From positions 62,001 to 126,000 of the forward strand of contig NZ_JAQMHV010000003.1 of the NCBI RefSeq assembly GCF_028307215.1: a DNA stretch of 64,000 nucleotides, in the 5' to 3' direction. The stretch's first letter is position 1. The number at the start of each line of letters is the position of its first letter. Position numbers and translations under genes: made by a program. Under the pieces are notes generated by a model. That model had not been told where the DNA came from and ran no database searches. It was given only the letters and a program-made list of their open reading frames with translations. Origin of the DNA: Falsirhodobacter sp. 20TX0035. GTDB taxonomy: Bacteria > Pseudomonadota > Alphaproteobacteria > Rhodobacterales > Rhodobacteraceae. Of the stretch, positions 27,731 through 37,427 are shown one piece after another.

Positions 27731-28747
27731 ATGACACGACGCGGCTGGGTTTCGGTGCTGCTGATCGCGGCGGTGCTGGTGGCGGTGGTGGTGTTCGCCC
27801 CGCAGGTGCCGCTGCTGATCTTTGCCGGAGTTCTTGTGGCCGTGTTCCTGCGGGGCGGGGGCGAAGGCCTCGGGCGCATGACGGGCATCGGGGGCGGCTG
27901 GGGGCTTCTGGTCTTCCTGCTGCTGCTGGCGGCGCTGATCGCGCTGTTCTTCACCAACGCCTCGCAGGGGCTGTTCCAGCAATTCGGCCAGCTTCTGGCG
28001 CAATTGCCCAGCGCCATCGACCGGCTGGAGCAGTTGGTGAACGACAATCCGTGGATGCAGCAGGTCCGCCAGCGGATCGACCTCGACCGCCTGATCCCCA
28101 GCGGCATGGGGGCGCTGGCCACGGTGTCGTCCACCGTAGGCGTGCTGGGCAACATGTTCCTTGTCGCGTTCATCGGCATCTACTGCGCGATCTCTCCGGC
28201 CGTGTATCGCCGGGGCGTCGTGGCCCTGATCGCACCCGAGATGCGGCCACGGGCCCGCGCCATGCTGACGGACGCGGGCGGGGCGCTGCGATCCTGGCTG
28301 ACGGCGCAGCTGGCGTCGATGGCGGTGATCGGCGTGCTGACCTTCATCGGCCTCAGCGTCCTTGGCGTGCCCTTGGCGCTGGTTCTGGCCGTGATGGCGG
28401 GGATCGCCACATTCGTGCCCAACATCGGCCCGGTGGTGGCCGCGATCCCGGCGGTGCTGCTGGGCCTGTCGCAGGGGCTGGACCAGGTGGCGCTGATCGT
28501 CGGCCTTTACGTGATGGTGCAGGCGATCGAAAGTTATCTGGTGACCCCGCGCCTGCAGCAGGAACTGGTGTCGCTGCCGCCCGCGCTGACCATCTCGTTC
28601 CAGCTGATGCTGGGTTACCTGTTCGGCCTTCTGGGCTTCGCGCTGGCGACGCCCTTGCTGGCGGTGGTCATGACCCTCGCCAACAGGCATTACATCGCGG
28701 ATTATCTGGAGGGGGCTCAGCCCTCCTCCACCTCGTCCTCGCCCTGA
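27731..28747 (+). CDS. AI-2E family membrane transporter
   Basis: An inner-membrane protein of the PF01594 family, whose members export autoinducer-2, act as sodium/proton antiporters or have no known substrate. In 338 residues about seven to eight membrane segments are seen: two at 5-30, others near 55-75, 145-165, 205-265 and 300-330. An amphipathic cytosolic region with [12 protein letters not shown] lies between. ATG at 27731. The C-terminal 31 bp overlap the convergent gyrA gene. The substrate cannot be inferred. Confidence 0.82.
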   Translation: MTRRGWVSVLLIAAVLVAVVVFAPQVPLLIFAGVLVAVFLRGGGEGLGRMTGIGGGWGLLVFLLLLAALIALFFTNASQGLFQQFGQLLAQLPSAIDRLEQLVNDNPWMQQVRQRIDLDRLIPSGMGALATVSSTVGVLGNMFLVAFIGIYCAISPAVYRRGVVALIAPEMRPRARAMLTDAGGALRSWLTAQLASMAVIGVLTFIGLSVLGVPLALVLAVMAGIATFVPNIGPVVAAIPAVLLGLSQGLDQVALIVGLYVMVQAIESYLVTPRLQQELVSLPPALTISFQLMLGYLFGLLGFALATPLLAVVMTLANRHYIADYLEGAQPSSTSSSP

Positions 28748-31437
28748 TCGGCAATGCGGGCCACGGACACGACCTGTTCGCCCGCCGCCGTGTTGAACAC
28801 GCGCACCCCGCCGGCCGAACGCGAACGGAAGCTGATGCCTTCCACCGGCACCCGGATCGACTGGCCGGTGGAGGTGGCGAGCATGATCTGATCGCCCATC
28901 TCCACCGGGAAGGAGGCGACAAGCGCGCCGCCCCGCATCCCGTTGTCGATGGCGCGCACGCCCATGCCGCCACGCCCCCGGATCGGATAGGCGTGCGAGG
29001 AGGACAGCTTGCCCGAACCCTGCGCCGTGATCGTCAGCAGCAGATCCTCGGCCGCCGACATCTCGGCATAGCGTTCGGGGGTCAGGGTGCCAGCGCCGGC
29101 CTCTTCCTCGTCGGTCTCCGTCTCGTCCACGTTGCCCATCACGGCGCGGCGCTGCTTCAGATAGGCGGCGCGTTCCTGGGGATCGGCCTCGAAGTGGCGC
29201 AGCACGGACATGGACACGACTCGGTCGTCCTCGCCCAGACGGATGCCGCGCACGCCGGTGGAATCGCGGCCCTTGAAGACGCGCACATCCGTGGTCGGGA
29301 AACGGATCGCCCGGCCCGAGGCGGTGAACAGCATCACGTCGTCCTGCTCGCTCGTCACCCGGACGTTCACGAGGGTGACGTCCTCGGGCAGTTTCATCGC
29401 GATCTTGCCGTTGCGCATGACGTTGGTGAAATCGGACAGGGCGTTGCGGCGCACGTCGCCTTCGCTGGTCGCGAAGACGAGTTGCAGGCCATCCCATTCC
29501 TCCTCCGGCTCGTCGATCTTCAGAAGCGCCGCGATGGAGATGCCGGGCTGGATCGGGAGAATGTTCACCATGGCCTTGCCCCGCGCCTGACGGCTGGCCA
29601 GCGGCAGGCGCCACGTCTTCAGCTTGTAGACCATGCCGTCGGTCGTGAAGAACAGAAGCTGCGTGTGGGTGTTGGCCACGAACAGCGTGGTCACCACGTC
29701 GTCTTCCTTGGTGGCCATGGACGACAGGCCCTTGCCGCCGCGGCGCTGGCTGCGGAATTCGGCCAGCGGCGTGCGCTTGATGTAGCCGCCCGAGGTGATG
29801 GTCACGACCATGTCCTCGCGCTCGATCAGGTCCTCGTCCTCCATGTCGCCGGACCAGTCCATGATCTCGGTCCGGCGGGGAACAGCGAACATCTCGCGCA
29901 CCTCCCGCAGCTCGTCCGAGATGATGCCCATGATCCGTTCGCGCGACCCGAGGATGTCGAGGTAGTCGCGGATCTTCGCGGCCAGTTCCTGCAGCTCGTC
30001 CGTGATTTCGGCCACGCCCATCGCGGTCAGGCGCTGCAGGCGCAGTTCCAGGATGGCGCGGGCCTGCGCTTCGGACAGGTTGTAGGTCCCGTCGTCGTTC
30101 ATGGTGTGGGTCGGATCGTCGATCAGGCGAATGTAGGGCGCGATGTCCCCCGCCGGCCAGCGGCGGGTCATCAGCTTCTCCCGCGCCTCGGCCGGGTCGG
30201 AGGAGCCGCGGATCGTGGCCACGACCTCGTCGACATTGGACACGGCGACGGCGAGGCCGCACAGGATGTGGCTGCGCTCGCGGGCCTTGTTCAGCTCGAA
30301 CGCGGTGCGGCGGGCGACCACCTCCTCGCGGAAGGTGATGAAGTGGGTCAGGAAGTCGCGCAGCATCAGCTGTTCGGGCCGGCCGCCGTTCAGCGCCAGC
30401 ATGTTGCACCCAAACGAGGTCTGCATGGGCGTGAAGCGGAACAGCTGGTTCAGCACCACGTCGGGCGTCGCGTCGCGCTTCAGCTCGATCACCACACGCA
30501 CGCCGACCCGGTCGGATTCGTCCGCCACGCCGGAAATGCCCTCGATCTTCTTCTCGCGCACCATCTCGGCGATCTTCTCGATCATCGAGGACTTGTTCAC
30601 CTGATACGGGATCTCGTCGATGACGATGGCGTAGCGGTCCTTGCGGATTTCCTCCACGCGCGTCTTCGACCGGATGATGACCGAACCGCGGCCTTCCAGG
30701 TAGGCCTTGCGCGCGCCCGACCGGCCAAGGATCAGCCCGCCTGTGGGGAAGTCGGGGGCGGGGATGATCTCCATCAGCGCCTCGGTCGACAGGTCCGGGT
30801 TCTCGATCAGCGCAAGAGTGCCGTCGATCACCTCACCCAGGTTGTGGGGCGGGATGTTGGTGGCCATGCCGACCGCGATGCCGCCCGCGCCGTTGACCAG
30901 CATGTTCGGAAAGCGCGCGGGCAGAACCGTGGGTTCGCGGTCCTTGCCGTCATAGTTGTCCTGAAAATCGACCGTGTCCTTGTCGATGTCGGCCAAGAGG
31001 AAGGCGGCGGGCTTGTCCATCCGCACTTCGGTGTAGCGCATGGCGGCCGCGCTGTCGCCGTCCATGGACCCGAAGTTGCCCTGACCGTCCAGCAGCTTCA
31101 GCGACATGGAGAAGGGCTGCGCCATCCGCACCAGCGCGTCGTAGATCGCGCTGTCGCCGTGGGGGTGGTATTTCCCCATCGTGTCGCCCACGGGCCGCGC
31201 CGACTTGCGATAGGGCTTGTCGTGGCCGTTCCCGGATTCGTTCATCGCGTGCAGGATGCGGCGGTGGACGGGCTTCAGCCCGTCCCGCAGATCCGGGATC
31301 GCGCGCGACACGATCACGCTCATCGCGTAGTCCAGATAGGCCGTCCGCATCTCCTCGCTGATGGAGACCTGCGGCTGAAGCGGGCCGCGGTCGGGGGTGT
31401 CGTCAGCGATGTCTGGAATGTCGGGCGTATCGGTCAC
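28717..31437 (-). CDS. gyrA: DNA gyrase subunit A
   Basis: The breakage-reunion subunit of DNA gyrase, introducing negative supercoils. In 906 residues the catalytic tyrosine lies in [10 protein letters not shown]. The quinolone region reads [13 protein letters not shown], with the sensitive-type Ser and Asp at the positions equivalent to 83 and 87. The GyrA-box is QRRGGKG. A Glu-rich segment ([10 protein letters not shown]) interrupts the C-terminal blades. GTG at 31437 is preferred because a good promoter lies at 31471-31499, downstream of the alternative ATG at 31497. The last 31 bp overlap the AI-2E gene. Confidence 0.95.
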   Translation of the reverse strand: MTDTPDIPDIADDTPDRGPLQPQVSISEEMRTAYLDYAMSVIVSRAIPDLRDGLKPVHRRILHAMNESGNGHDKPYRKSARPVGDTMGKYHPHGDSAIYDALVRMAQPFSMSLKLLDGQGNFGSMDGDSAAAMRYTEVRMDKPAAFLLADIDKDTVDFQDNYDGKDREPTVLPARFPNMLVNGAGGIAVGMATNIPPHNLGEVIDGTLALIENPDLSTEALMEIIPAPDFPTGGLILGRSGARKAYLEGRGSVIIRSKTRVEEIRKDRYAIVIDEIPYQVNKSSMIEKIAEMVREKKIEGISGVADESDRVGVRVVIELKRDATPDVVLNQLFRFTPMQTSFGCNMLALNGGRPEQLMLRDFLTHFITFREEVVARRTAFELNKARERSHILCGLAVAVSNVDEVVATIRGSSDPAEAREKLMTRRWPAGDIAPYIRLIDDPTHTMNDDGTYNLSEAQARAILELRLQRLTAMGVAEITDELQELAAKIRDYLDILGSRERIMGIISDELREVREMFAVPRRTEIMDWSGDMEDEDLIEREDMVVTITSGGYIKRTPLAEFRSQRRGGKGLSSMATKEDDVVTTLFVANTHTQLLFFTTDGMVYKLKTWRLPLASRQARGKAMVNILPIQPGISIAALLKIDEPEEEWDGLQLVFATSEGDVRRNALSDFTNVMRNGKIAMKLPEDVTLVNVRVTSEQDDVMLFTASGRAIRFPTTDVRVFKGRDSTGVRGIRLGEDDRVVSMSVLRHFEADPQERAAYLKQRRAVMGNVDETETDEEEAGAGTLTPERYAEMSAAEDLLLTITAQGSGKLSSSHAYPIRGRGGMGVRAIDNGMRGGALVASFPVEMGDQIMLATSTGQSIRVPVEGISFRSRSAGGVRVFNTAAGEQVVSVARIADQGEDEVEEG

Positions 31438-31470
31438 GTCTGCGCGCTTTCTGGTTTTTCCGTTGCGCCG

Positions 31471-31499
31471 ACTATATCCTTCGGCCCGCGTCGGCACAA
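31471..31499 (-). promoter_or_regulatory. Probable gyrA promoter
   Basis: A near-consensus -10 TATAGT (31471-31476, five of six) has a -35 candidate TTGTGC (31494-31499) 17 bp upstream. The transcript would begin near 31464 and carry a 27-nt leader to the GTG at 31437. The -35 lies inside a perfect inverted repeat at 31488-31508. Confidence 0.5.
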
Positions 31500-31508
31500 T
31501 GCCGACGC
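31488..31508. repeat. Perfect inverted repeat between arginase stop and gyrA promoter
   Basis: Arms GCGTCGGC (31488-31495) and GCCGACGC (31501-31508) flank a 5-base centre. On the reverse strand it starts 4 bases after the arginase stop, so it could be its terminator, though no T run follows. It also overlaps the gyrA -35, so an operator or supercoiling-sensitive cruciform is possible. Confidence 0.65.
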
Positions 31509-31512
31509 ACCC

Positions 31513-32439
31513 TCAGAAGCTTCGGGTGGGCCGGTCGAAGACCTTGCGCCCCATCAGCGATCCGACCAGATCCACCATCATCTTCGCCGTGCGCCCGCGT
31601 TCGTCCAGAAACGGATTCAGCTCCACCAGATCCAGCGAGGTGACGAGCGCGCTTTCGTGCAGCAACTCCATCACCAGATGCGCCTCGCGGAAGGTGGTGC
31701 CGCCCGGAACCGTGGTGCCCACGGCCGGCGCGATGGAGGGATCGAGGAAGTCCACGTCGAGCGAGACGTGCAGCATCCCGTTCGCCGCCCGCACCCGGTC
31801 AAGGAACGCCCGCAGGGGTGCCGCGATGCCGTATTCGTCCAGCACCCGCATGTCGTTGATCTCGATCTCGTGCTCCAGCAGGGCAGCGTGTTCCTCGGGG
31901 TCGACCGACCGGATGCCGAACAGGCAGATGTTCTGCGGCGGCAGGGGCACGGGGAAGGGGGGAAACGCCTCGAACCCGTCGCGGCCGGCGATATAGGCCA
32001 CGGGCGTGCCGTGCAGGTTGCCCGAGGTGGTGGTGCGCGGCGTGTGAAAGTCCGAATGCGCGTCCAGCCACAACAGGAACAGCGGACGCCCCACCGCATG
32101 GGCGTGCGCCGCGGCCCCCGCCACCGATCCCAGCGCCAGCGAATGATCGCCGCCCATCACGATGGGAAAGCCGCCTTCGGACAGGGCGTTCTGGACCGTG
32201 GCCGACAGCGCCTCGGTCCAGCCCACGGTTTCGGCCAGCGCGTGCACGACGGGGTTGTCCGCCACCGCGTCGCGCAGGGCGGGCAGAGCCACGTCGCCAT
32301 GGTCCTGCGTCGGGTGGCCCAGCGCGGTCAGCGTCGCGCCAAGGCCGGCCACGCGATAGGCGGCGGGCCCCATCAGGCAGCCCGCGCGCCGCTGGCCGCT
32401 GTCGATGGGGGCGCCGATCAGGATGCAGGAATGTGGCAT
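31513..32439 (-). CDS. Arginase
   Basis: Hydrolyses arginine to ornithine and urea with a binuclear manganese centre. In 308 residues the three metal-binding motifs are GGDHS, DAHSDFH and DVDFLDP, all intact, and SGNLHGTPVA is the arginase-specific substrate loop. The ATG at 32439 follows AAAGGACACC. It is divergent from ccmF and upstream of gyrA. Ornithine made here could feed the decarboxylase at 11875 or ornithine-lipid synthesis, but there is no physical linkage. Called rocF in some species. Confidence 0.92.
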   Translation of the reverse strand: MPHSCILIGAPIDSGQRRAGCLMGPAAYRVAGLGATLTALGHPTQDHGDVALPALRDAVADNPVVHALAETVGWTEALSATVQNALSEGGFPIVMGGDHSLALGSVAGAAAHAHAVGRPLFLLWLDAHSDFHTPRTTTSGNLHGTPVAYIAGRDGFEAFPPFPVPLPPQNICLFGIRSVDPEEHAALLEHEIEINDMRVLDEYGIAAPLRAFLDRVRAANGMLHVSLDVDFLDPSIAPAVGTTVPGGTTFREAHLVMELLHESALVTSLDLVELNPFLDERGRTAKMMVDLVGSLMGRKVFDRPTRSF

Positions 32440-32490
32440 GGGTGTCCTTTCGCTTTGCGGTGAACTTAACGTCACCGGCGCCGGATGCTA

Positions 32491-32519
32491 TTCAAAACCG
32501 GGGAAAATTCTCCTATGGT
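32491..32519 (+). promoter_or_regulatory. Candidate ccmF promoter
   Basis: TTCAAA (32491-32496) and TATGGT (32514-32519) are separated by 17 bp, each matching four of six consensus positions. A start near 32526 leaves a 20-nt leader that includes the SD AGGGAG before ATG 32546. Confidence 0.4.
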
Positions 32520-32545
32520 CCGCGCGCCGCAGCAGGGAGCCACGC

Positions 32546-34519
32546 ATGATCACCGAACTTGGCCATTTCGCGCTGGTGCTGGCGCTGGGCGTGGCGCTGC
32601 TGCAATCGACGCTGCCGCTGATCGGAGCGCAGAAGGGCTGGACGGGCTGGATGGCGCTGGCGGGCACGGCGGCCAAGGTGCAGCTTCTGCTGGTGGGCTT
32701 CGCCTTTGCCGCGCTGATGCACGCCTTCGTCACCTCCGACTTCTCGCTGAAGCTGGTGGTGGAGAATTCGCACACGCTGAAGCCGCTTCTCTACAAGATC
32801 TCGGGCGTGTGGGGGAACCACGAAGGCTCGCTTCTGCTGTGGTCGCTGATCCTTGCGCTGTTCGGGGCGCTGGTCGCGTGGTTCGGGGGCAACCTGCCCG
32901 ACCGGCTGCGCGCGCGGGTGCTGTCGGTGCAGGGCATGATCGGGGTGGCGTTCCTTCTGTTCATGCTCTTGACCTCCAACCCCTTCCTGCGGCTGGCGAT
33001 ACCGCCCCTGAACGGCAACGACCTGAACCCGCTGCTGCAGGATCCGGGATTGGCCTTCCATCCGCCGTTCCTCTACCTTGGGTATGTGGGGATGAGCATG
33101 CCCTTCGCCTTCGCCGTTGCCGCCCTGATCGAGGGGCGGGTGGACGCCGCGTGGGGCCGCTGGGTCCGGCCCTGGACGCTGGCTGCGTGGCTGTTCCTGA
33201 CGCTGGGCATCGGCTTGGGGTCGTGGTGGGCCTATTACGAACTCGGCTGGGGCGGCTTCTGGTTCTGGGACCCGGTGGAGAACGCGTCCTTCATGCCGTG
33301 GCTGATCGGGGCGGCGCTGCTGCATTCCGCCATCGTGGTGGAAAAGCGGGAGTCGCTGAAGGCGTGGACGATCCTTCTCGCGATCCTGGCCTTCGGCTTT
33401 TCGCTGATCGGGACGTTCCTGGTGCGGTCGGGGGTCATCACCTCGGTCCACGCCTTTGCCAACGATCCGGACCGGGGCGTGTTCATCCTGATGATCGTGG
33501 GCCTGTTCATGGGCGGGGCGCTGACGCTGTTCGCCGCCCGCGCCGGGGCGATGGAAGGCAAGGGCGTGTTTTCCACCGTCAGCCGCGAAAGCGGGCTGGT
33601 GCTGAACAACCTGCTGCTGACCGTGTCCTGCTTTGTCGTCTTCATCGGCACCATCTGGCCCCTGATCGCCGAGATCGTGTGGGGCCGCACCCTGTCGGTC
33701 GGTGCGCCCTTCTTCAACGCGGCCTTCACGCCCTTCATGGTGGTGATCGCGCTGGCCCTGCCCATCGGCGGGTTGATCCCGTGGAAGCGCGGGCAATTGC
33801 GCCGCGCCCTGTGGACGATGCGGGGCGGGCTGGTTCTGGCGCTGGCGCTGGGTGCGCTGGTCTGGGCAATGCAGAACGGCCGTTCGGCGCTGGGCCCGAT
33901 CGGTGTTACGCTGGCCGTGTGGGTCGGCGCGGGCGTGATCGTGGACCTGTGGCTGCGCACGGGCCGCGGCGCGCTGGGCGACCGGCTGGGCCGCCTGCGC
34001 CGCCTGCCGCGCGCCGACTGGGGCAAGGCGCTGGGCCATGCGGGCTTTGCCGTCACCGTCTTCGGCATCAGCGCCGTCACGTCCTGGCAGGTGGAGGATA
34101 TCCGCGTGCTGCGCGAAGGCGAGGGCTACGACCTTGGCGCCTATCACGTCACGCTGGAGGGGGTGCGCGAGGGGCAGGGCTCCAACTACCTGACCACCAT
34201 CGCGGACATGCGGGTGGACCGGGACGGGCGGTTCGTCACGCGGCTGCATCCGGAAAAGCGGATCTATCCCATCGCGGGGATGCCCACGACCGAAGCCGGG
34301 ATCGACCACGGCTGGCTGCGCGACATCTATCTGGTGATCGGCGATCCGCAGGACGGGGGCGGCTATGCCGTGCGCGGCTATCTGAAGCCGTTCGCGAACT
34401 GGATCTGGGGCGGGGCGCTGATCATGGCGCTGGGTGGGATCGTCAGCCTGACCGACCGCCGCCACCGCGTGGCCGCCGGCGCGGCCCGCACCGCAGCGAA
34501 AGGGGTGCCAGCCGAATGA
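32546..34519 (+). CDS. ccmF: Cytochrome c heme lyase subunit CcmF
   Basis: A polytopic inner-membrane protein of system I cytochrome c maturation that transfers heme from CcmE to apocytochrome. In 657 residues more than a dozen hydrophobic segments are seen. The WWD heme-handling motif is WGGFWFWDPVENASF, with conserved periplasmic histidines around it. ATG at 32546 follows AGGGAG. Its stop overlaps the ccmH start (ATGA at 34516-34519). Other ccm genes (A-E, G, I) are outside the window. Confidence 0.95.
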   Translation: MITELGHFALVLALGVALLQSTLPLIGAQKGWTGWMALAGTAAKVQLLLVGFAFAALMHAFVTSDFSLKLVVENSHTLKPLLYKISGVWGNHEGSLLLWSLILALFGALVAWFGGNLPDRLRARVLSVQGMIGVAFLLFMLLTSNPFLRLAIPPLNGNDLNPLLQDPGLAFHPPFLYLGYVGMSMPFAFAVAALIEGRVDAAWGRWVRPWTLAAWLFLTLGIGLGSWWAYYELGWGGFWFWDPVENASFMPWLIGAALLHSAIVVEKRESLKAWTILLAILAFGFSLIGTFLVRSGVITSVHAFANDPDRGVFILMIVGLFMGGALTLFAARAGAMEGKGVFSTVSRESGLVLNNLLLTVSCFVVFIGTIWPLIAEIVWGRTLSVGAPFFNAAFTPFMVVIALALPIGGLIPWKRGQLRRALWTMRGGLVLALALGALVWAMQNGRSALGPIGVTLAVWVGAGVIVDLWLRTGRGALGDRLGRLRRLPRADWGKALGHAGFAVTVFGISAVTSWQVEDIRVLREGEGYDLGAYHVTLEGVREGQGSNYLTTIADMRVDRDGRFVTRLHPEKRIYPIAGMPTTEAGIDHGWLRDIYLVIGDPQDGGGYAVRGYLKPFANWIWGGALIMALGGIVSLTDRRHRVAAGAARTAAKGVPAE

Positions 34520-34956
34520 TCCGCGCCCTGCTTCTGTCGCTGCTGCTGGCTGGACCGGCCTTTGCTGTCCAGCCGGACGAAATCCTGTCGGACCCGGCGC
34601 TGGAGGCGCGCGCCCGTGCGATCAGCCAAGGACTGCGCTGCCCCGTCTGCCGGAACGAGAACATCGACGACAGCAACGCCGGCATCGCCCGCGATCTGCG
34701 CCTTCTGGTGCGCGAGCGGCTGGTGGCGGGCGACACGGATCAGGAGGCGCTGGACTTCATCGTCGGGCGGTACGGGGAATACGTGCTGCTGTCGCCCCCG
34801 GCGAAGGGGACGACGCTGATCCTCTGGGCCGCGGGGCCGCTTCTGCTGCTGGCGGGGGGCGGGATGGCCGTGGCCTTCCTGCGCCGTCGCCGTCCGGCGG
34901 TGGAGGAGCTGACGGAAGAGGAGCGCGCCCGGCTGGACACGCTCCTGAAAGACTAG
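34516..34956 (+). CDS. ccmH: Cytochrome c maturation protein CcmH
   Basis: A thiol-redox lipophilic protein that reduces apocytochrome c CxxCH cysteines before heme attachment. In 146 residues a signal peptide precedes the CxxC motif C42-P-V-C45 in LRCPVCRNENI, and a membrane helix lies near 102-121. This is the short CcmH/CycL form without the TPR domain; CcmI would be separate. ATG at 34516 overlaps the ccmF stop. Its TAG shares the palindrome CTAG (34953-34956) with the convergent ilvN stop. Confidence 0.95.
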   Translation: MIRALLLSLLLAGPAFAVQPDEILSDPALEARARAISQGLRCPVCRNENIDDSNAGIARDLRLLVRERLVAGDTDQEALDFIVGRYGEYVLLSPPAKGTTLILWAAGPLLLLAGGGMAVAFLRRRRPAVEELTEEERARLDTLLKD

Positions 34957-35483
34957 GCGCCGCGGGACAGGGCGGCGACGCCGGTCCGCGCGATCTCCCG
35001 CAGGCCCAGCGGGCGCATCAGGTCGGCAAAGGCGTCGATCTTCTCGGCCGTGCCCGTCATCTCGAACACGAAGCTTTCAAGCGTCGAATCCACCACGTTG
35101 GCGCGGAAGATCTCGGCCAGGCGCAGCGCCTCGATCCGCGCCTCGCCCTTGCCGGACACCTTGAAAAGCGCGAGTTCGCGCTGCACGGACGGGCCCTCGA
35201 CGGTCAGGTCGTGGACTTCGTGCACCGGGACCAGTCGGCCCAGCTGCGCCTTGATCTGGTCGATCACGATGGCCGTGCCGGTGGTGACCACGGTGATGCG
35301 GGACCGGTGGCCTTCATGGTCCACCTCCGCCACGGTCAGGCTTTCGATGTTGTAGCCGCGGCCCGAAAACAGGCCGATGACGCGGGCCAGCACGCCGCTT
35401 TCGTTGTCCACCATCACGGCCAAGGTGTGGGTCTCGATGATCTCGCCGTTCGTGTCGCGCATGTGATAGGCGCCCTTGTTCAT
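34953..35483 (-). CDS. ilvN: Acetolactate synthase small (regulatory) subunit
   Basis: The regulatory subunit of acetolactate synthase, giving valine feedback inhibition. The 176-residue form has an N-terminal ACT domain (HTLAVMVDNESGVLARVIGLF) and a C-terminal ACT-like domain. ATG at 35483 is chosen over 35489 because the SD AGGGG is 8 nt away rather than 2. It lies 11 bp after the ilvB stop, and both genes are controlled by the attenuator ahead of ilvB. By length it is an IlvH-type subunit. Confidence 0.94.
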   Translation of the reverse strand: MNKGAYHMRDTNGEIIETHTLAVMVDNESGVLARVIGLFSGRGYNIESLTVAEVDHEGHRSRITVVTTGTAIVIDQIKAQLGRLVPVHEVHDLTVEGPSVQRELALFKVSGKGEARIEALRLAEIFRANVVDSTLESFVFEMTGTAEKIDAFADLMRPLGLREIARTGVAALSRGA

Positions 35484-35494
35484 CGCCATTCCCC

Positions 35495-37246
35495 TTACAC
35501 CAGTGCCGCGCCGTGGGTCTCGATGATGCCCTGCGTTTCGGCCTCGCCCATCAGCATCTCGTTGTGGGCCTTGCCCGACGGGATCATGGGGAAGCAGTTC
35601 TCGTGCTTTTCCACAAGGCAGTCGAAGATGACGGGGCCGTCATAGCGGATCATCTCCAGGATGGCGTCGTCCAGATCGGCCGGGTCCTTGCACTGGATGC
35701 CCTTGCAGCCGAAGGCTTCGGCCAGCTTCACGAAATCGGGCAGGGATTCCGACCACGAGTGGCTGTAGCGCTCGCCATGGATCAGCTCCTGCCACTGGCG
35801 GACCATCCCAAGGCGTTCGTTGTTCAGGATGAACTGCTTCACGGGGGCGCGGAACTGCATGGCCGTGCCCATCTCCTGCATGTTCATCAGCCACGACGCC
35901 TCGCCGGCGACGTTGATGACCAAGGCTTCAGGGTGCGCGATCTGCACGCCGATCGACGCGGGCAGCCCGTAGCCCATGGTGCCGAGACCGCCCGAGGTCA
36001 TCCAGCGGTTCGGCGCCTCGAACCCGAGGAACTGCGCGGCCCACATCTGGTGCTGTCCGACCTCGGTCGTGATGTAGCGGTCCATGCCCTTGGTCAGGGC
36101 CTCCAGCCGCTCCAGCGCATATTGCGGCTTGATGGTCGCGGTGGAGGGGCGATAGCTGAGGCAACGCTTGGCGCGCCATTCGCCAATCTGCGCGTTCCAC
36201 GCCGCGATGGCGGGCGTGTTCAGCTTGCGGCCGCGTTCAGTCCACACGCGCAGCACGGCGGCCAACGTTTCGGCGATGTCGCCGACAATGCCCAGATCCA
36301 CCCGCACGATCTTGTTGATCGAGGACGGGTCGATGTCGACATGCACCTTCTTCGAATGGGGCGAGAAGTCGGCCAGCCGGCCCGTCACCCGGTCGTCGAA
36401 GCGGGCGCCGATGTTCAGCATCAGGTCGCAGCCGTGCATGGCCATGTTGGCCTCATAAAGCCCGTGCATCCCCAGCATCCCCAGCCAGCCCTTGCCGCTG
36501 GCCGGATAGGCCCCCAGACCCATCAGGGTGGACGTGACGGGGATCTGCGCCGCATCCGCGAGTTCGCGCAGGAGGCGCGACGCTTCGGGGCCCGAGTTGA
36601 TGACGCCGCCGCCGGTGTAGAGGACGGGGCGCTCGGCCGTCTCGATCATCTCCACCATCCGGGTGACGGCGTCGGTGTTGGGGGTCGTGCGGGGCTGGTA
36701 ATGGGGCACGCGGACCGCGTCGGGGGTCACATAGGTGCCTTCCGCGAACTGGATGTCCTTGGGGATGTCGATCAGCACCGGGCCGGGGCGGCCCTTCGTC
36801 GCGACGTGGAAGCCTTCGTGGATGGTGGCGGCCAGCTTTTCCGTGTCCTTTACCAGCCAGTTGTGCTTGGTGCAGGGGCGCGTGATGCCCACGGTGTCGG
36901 CCTCCTGGAAGCCGTCGGTGCCGATCAGGAAGGTGGGCACCTGGCCCGACAGCACCACCAGCGGGATTGAATCCAGCAGCGCGTCGGTCAGGCCCGTCAC
37001 GGCGTTGGTCGCACCGGGGCCGGAGGTGACGAGCACGACCCCCGGCTTGCCCGTGGACCGGGCATAGCCTTCGGCCATGTGGACGGCGCCCTGTTCGTGA
37101 CGGACGAGGATGTGGCGGATGTCGTTCTGCTGGAAGATCTCGTCATAGATCGGCAGCACGGCGCCGCCGGGATAGCCGAAGACGACCTCCACGCCCTGAT
37201 CCTTCAGGGCCTGCACCACCATTTTCGCACCGCTCATCCGTGTCAT
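35495..37246 (-). CDS. ilvB: Acetolactate synthase large subunit
   Basis: A thiamine-diphosphate enzyme making acetolactate and acetohydroxybutyrate, the first common step of valine, leucine and isoleucine synthesis. In 583 residues, conserved features are FGYPGGAVLPIYDE near the N-terminus, HEQGAVHMAEGYAR with the catalytic glutamate, and VAGEASWLMNMQEMG in the cofactor-binding region. ATG at 37246 is used, with GGAG 6 nt upstream. ATG at 37273 would lie only 2 bases past the attenuator's T run. It is the first gene of ilvBN. FAD is expected from the family. Confidence 0.96.
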   Translation of the reverse strand: MTRMSGAKMVVQALKDQGVEVVFGYPGGAVLPIYDEIFQQNDIRHILVRHEQGAVHMAEGYARSTGKPGVVLVTSGPGATNAVTGLTDALLDSIPLVVLSGQVPTFLIGTDGFQEADTVGITRPCTKHNWLVKDTEKLAATIHEGFHVATKGRPGPVLIDIPKDIQFAEGTYVTPDAVRVPHYQPRTTPNTDAVTRMVEMIETAERPVLYTGGGVINSGPEASRLLRELADAAQIPVTSTLMGLGAYPASGKGWLGMLGMHGLYEANMAMHGCDLMLNIGARFDDRVTGRLADFSPHSKKVHVDIDPSSINKIVRVDLGIVGDIAETLAAVLRVWTERGRKLNTPAIAAWNAQIGEWRAKRCLSYRPSTATIKPQYALERLEALTKGMDRYITTEVGQHQMWAAQFLGFEAPNRWMTSGGLGTMGYGLPASIGVQIAHPEALVINVAGEASWLMNMQEMGTAMQFRAPVKQFILNNERLGMVRQWQELIHGERYSHSWSESLPDFVKLAEAFGCKGIQCKDPADLDDAILEMIRYDGPVIFDCLVEKHENCFPMIPSGKAHNEMLMGEAETQGIIETHGAALV

Positions 37247-37275
37247 CGGAAACTCCGTATCATCGTCGGCCATAG

Positions 37276-37299
37276 AAAAGCCCCCGAAAGGTCAGGGGC
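37276..37299 (-). terminator. Attenuator terminator ahead of ilvB
   Basis: On the reverse strand GCCCCTGA (37292-37299) pairs with TCGGGGGC (37280-37287), one pair being G-U, across a CCTT loop, followed by TTTT (37276-37279). This is the only hairpin I found in the window with a clean T run. It lies between the leader peptide and ilvB. Confidence 0.8.
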
Positions 37300-37340
37300 G
37301 CATGGGAATCGGTCCGGGTCGCCGTCACTGGCCCATGCGC
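37298..37340 (-). promoter_or_regulatory. Antiterminator helix of the ilvBN attenuator
   Basis: GCGCATGGG inside the leader ORF (37332-37340) is perfectly complementary to CCCATGCGC (37298-37306). The second arm overlaps the terminator's 5' arm by 2 bases and abuts its remaining helix, so the two are probably exclusive. A ribosome at the leader stop would cover the first arm; a ribosome stalled at the Ile/Val/Leu codons would leave it free. Confidence 0.65.
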
Positions 37341-37372
37341 GTCATTTCAAAGATAAGCACGATGGATGTCAC
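37325..37372 (-). CDS. ilvBN leader peptide
   Basis: A 15-codon ORF, MTSIVLIFEMTRMGQ, starting GTG at 37372 and ending TGA at 37327-37325. A strong SD (AAGGAGG) lies 7 nt upstream. Codons 4-7 are ATC, GTG, CTT and ATC, four consecutive branched-chain residues, which is the control-codon pattern of ilv attenuators. The downstream order is antiterminator, terminator, ilvB. It is the regulatory element rather than a functional protein. It is too short for standard gene finders. Confidence 0.7.
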   Translation of the reverse strand: MTSIVLIFEMTRMGQ

Positions 37373-37398
37373 CGCACCCCCTCCTTCGTCGTGAAGGT

Positions 37399-37427
37399 GG
37401 GATATAAGCCGTGACCGGTGGCGTCAA
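37399..37427 (-). promoter_or_regulatory. Candidate ilvBN promoter
   Basis: TTGACG (37422-37427) lies upstream of TTATATCCC. The -10 is TATATC at 15-bp or TATCCC at 17-bp spacing. The leader RNA would start near 37394, about 20 nt before the leader-peptide GTG. Confidence 0.4.

Noticed and set aside
27667-32463. A 1598-codon open frame antisense to trmFO/gyrA/arginase
   Set aside because: Same reason: it reads across several clear genes on the other strand and through the AI-2E gene in another frame, with no domain or ribosome site.
35495-37246. IlvB cofactor motif reads GEASW instead of the textbook GDGS/A-type motif
   Set aside because: As far as I recall this form is common in alphaproteobacterial IlvB proteins, and all other catalytic motifs are intact, so it is a lineage feature rather than an anomaly.
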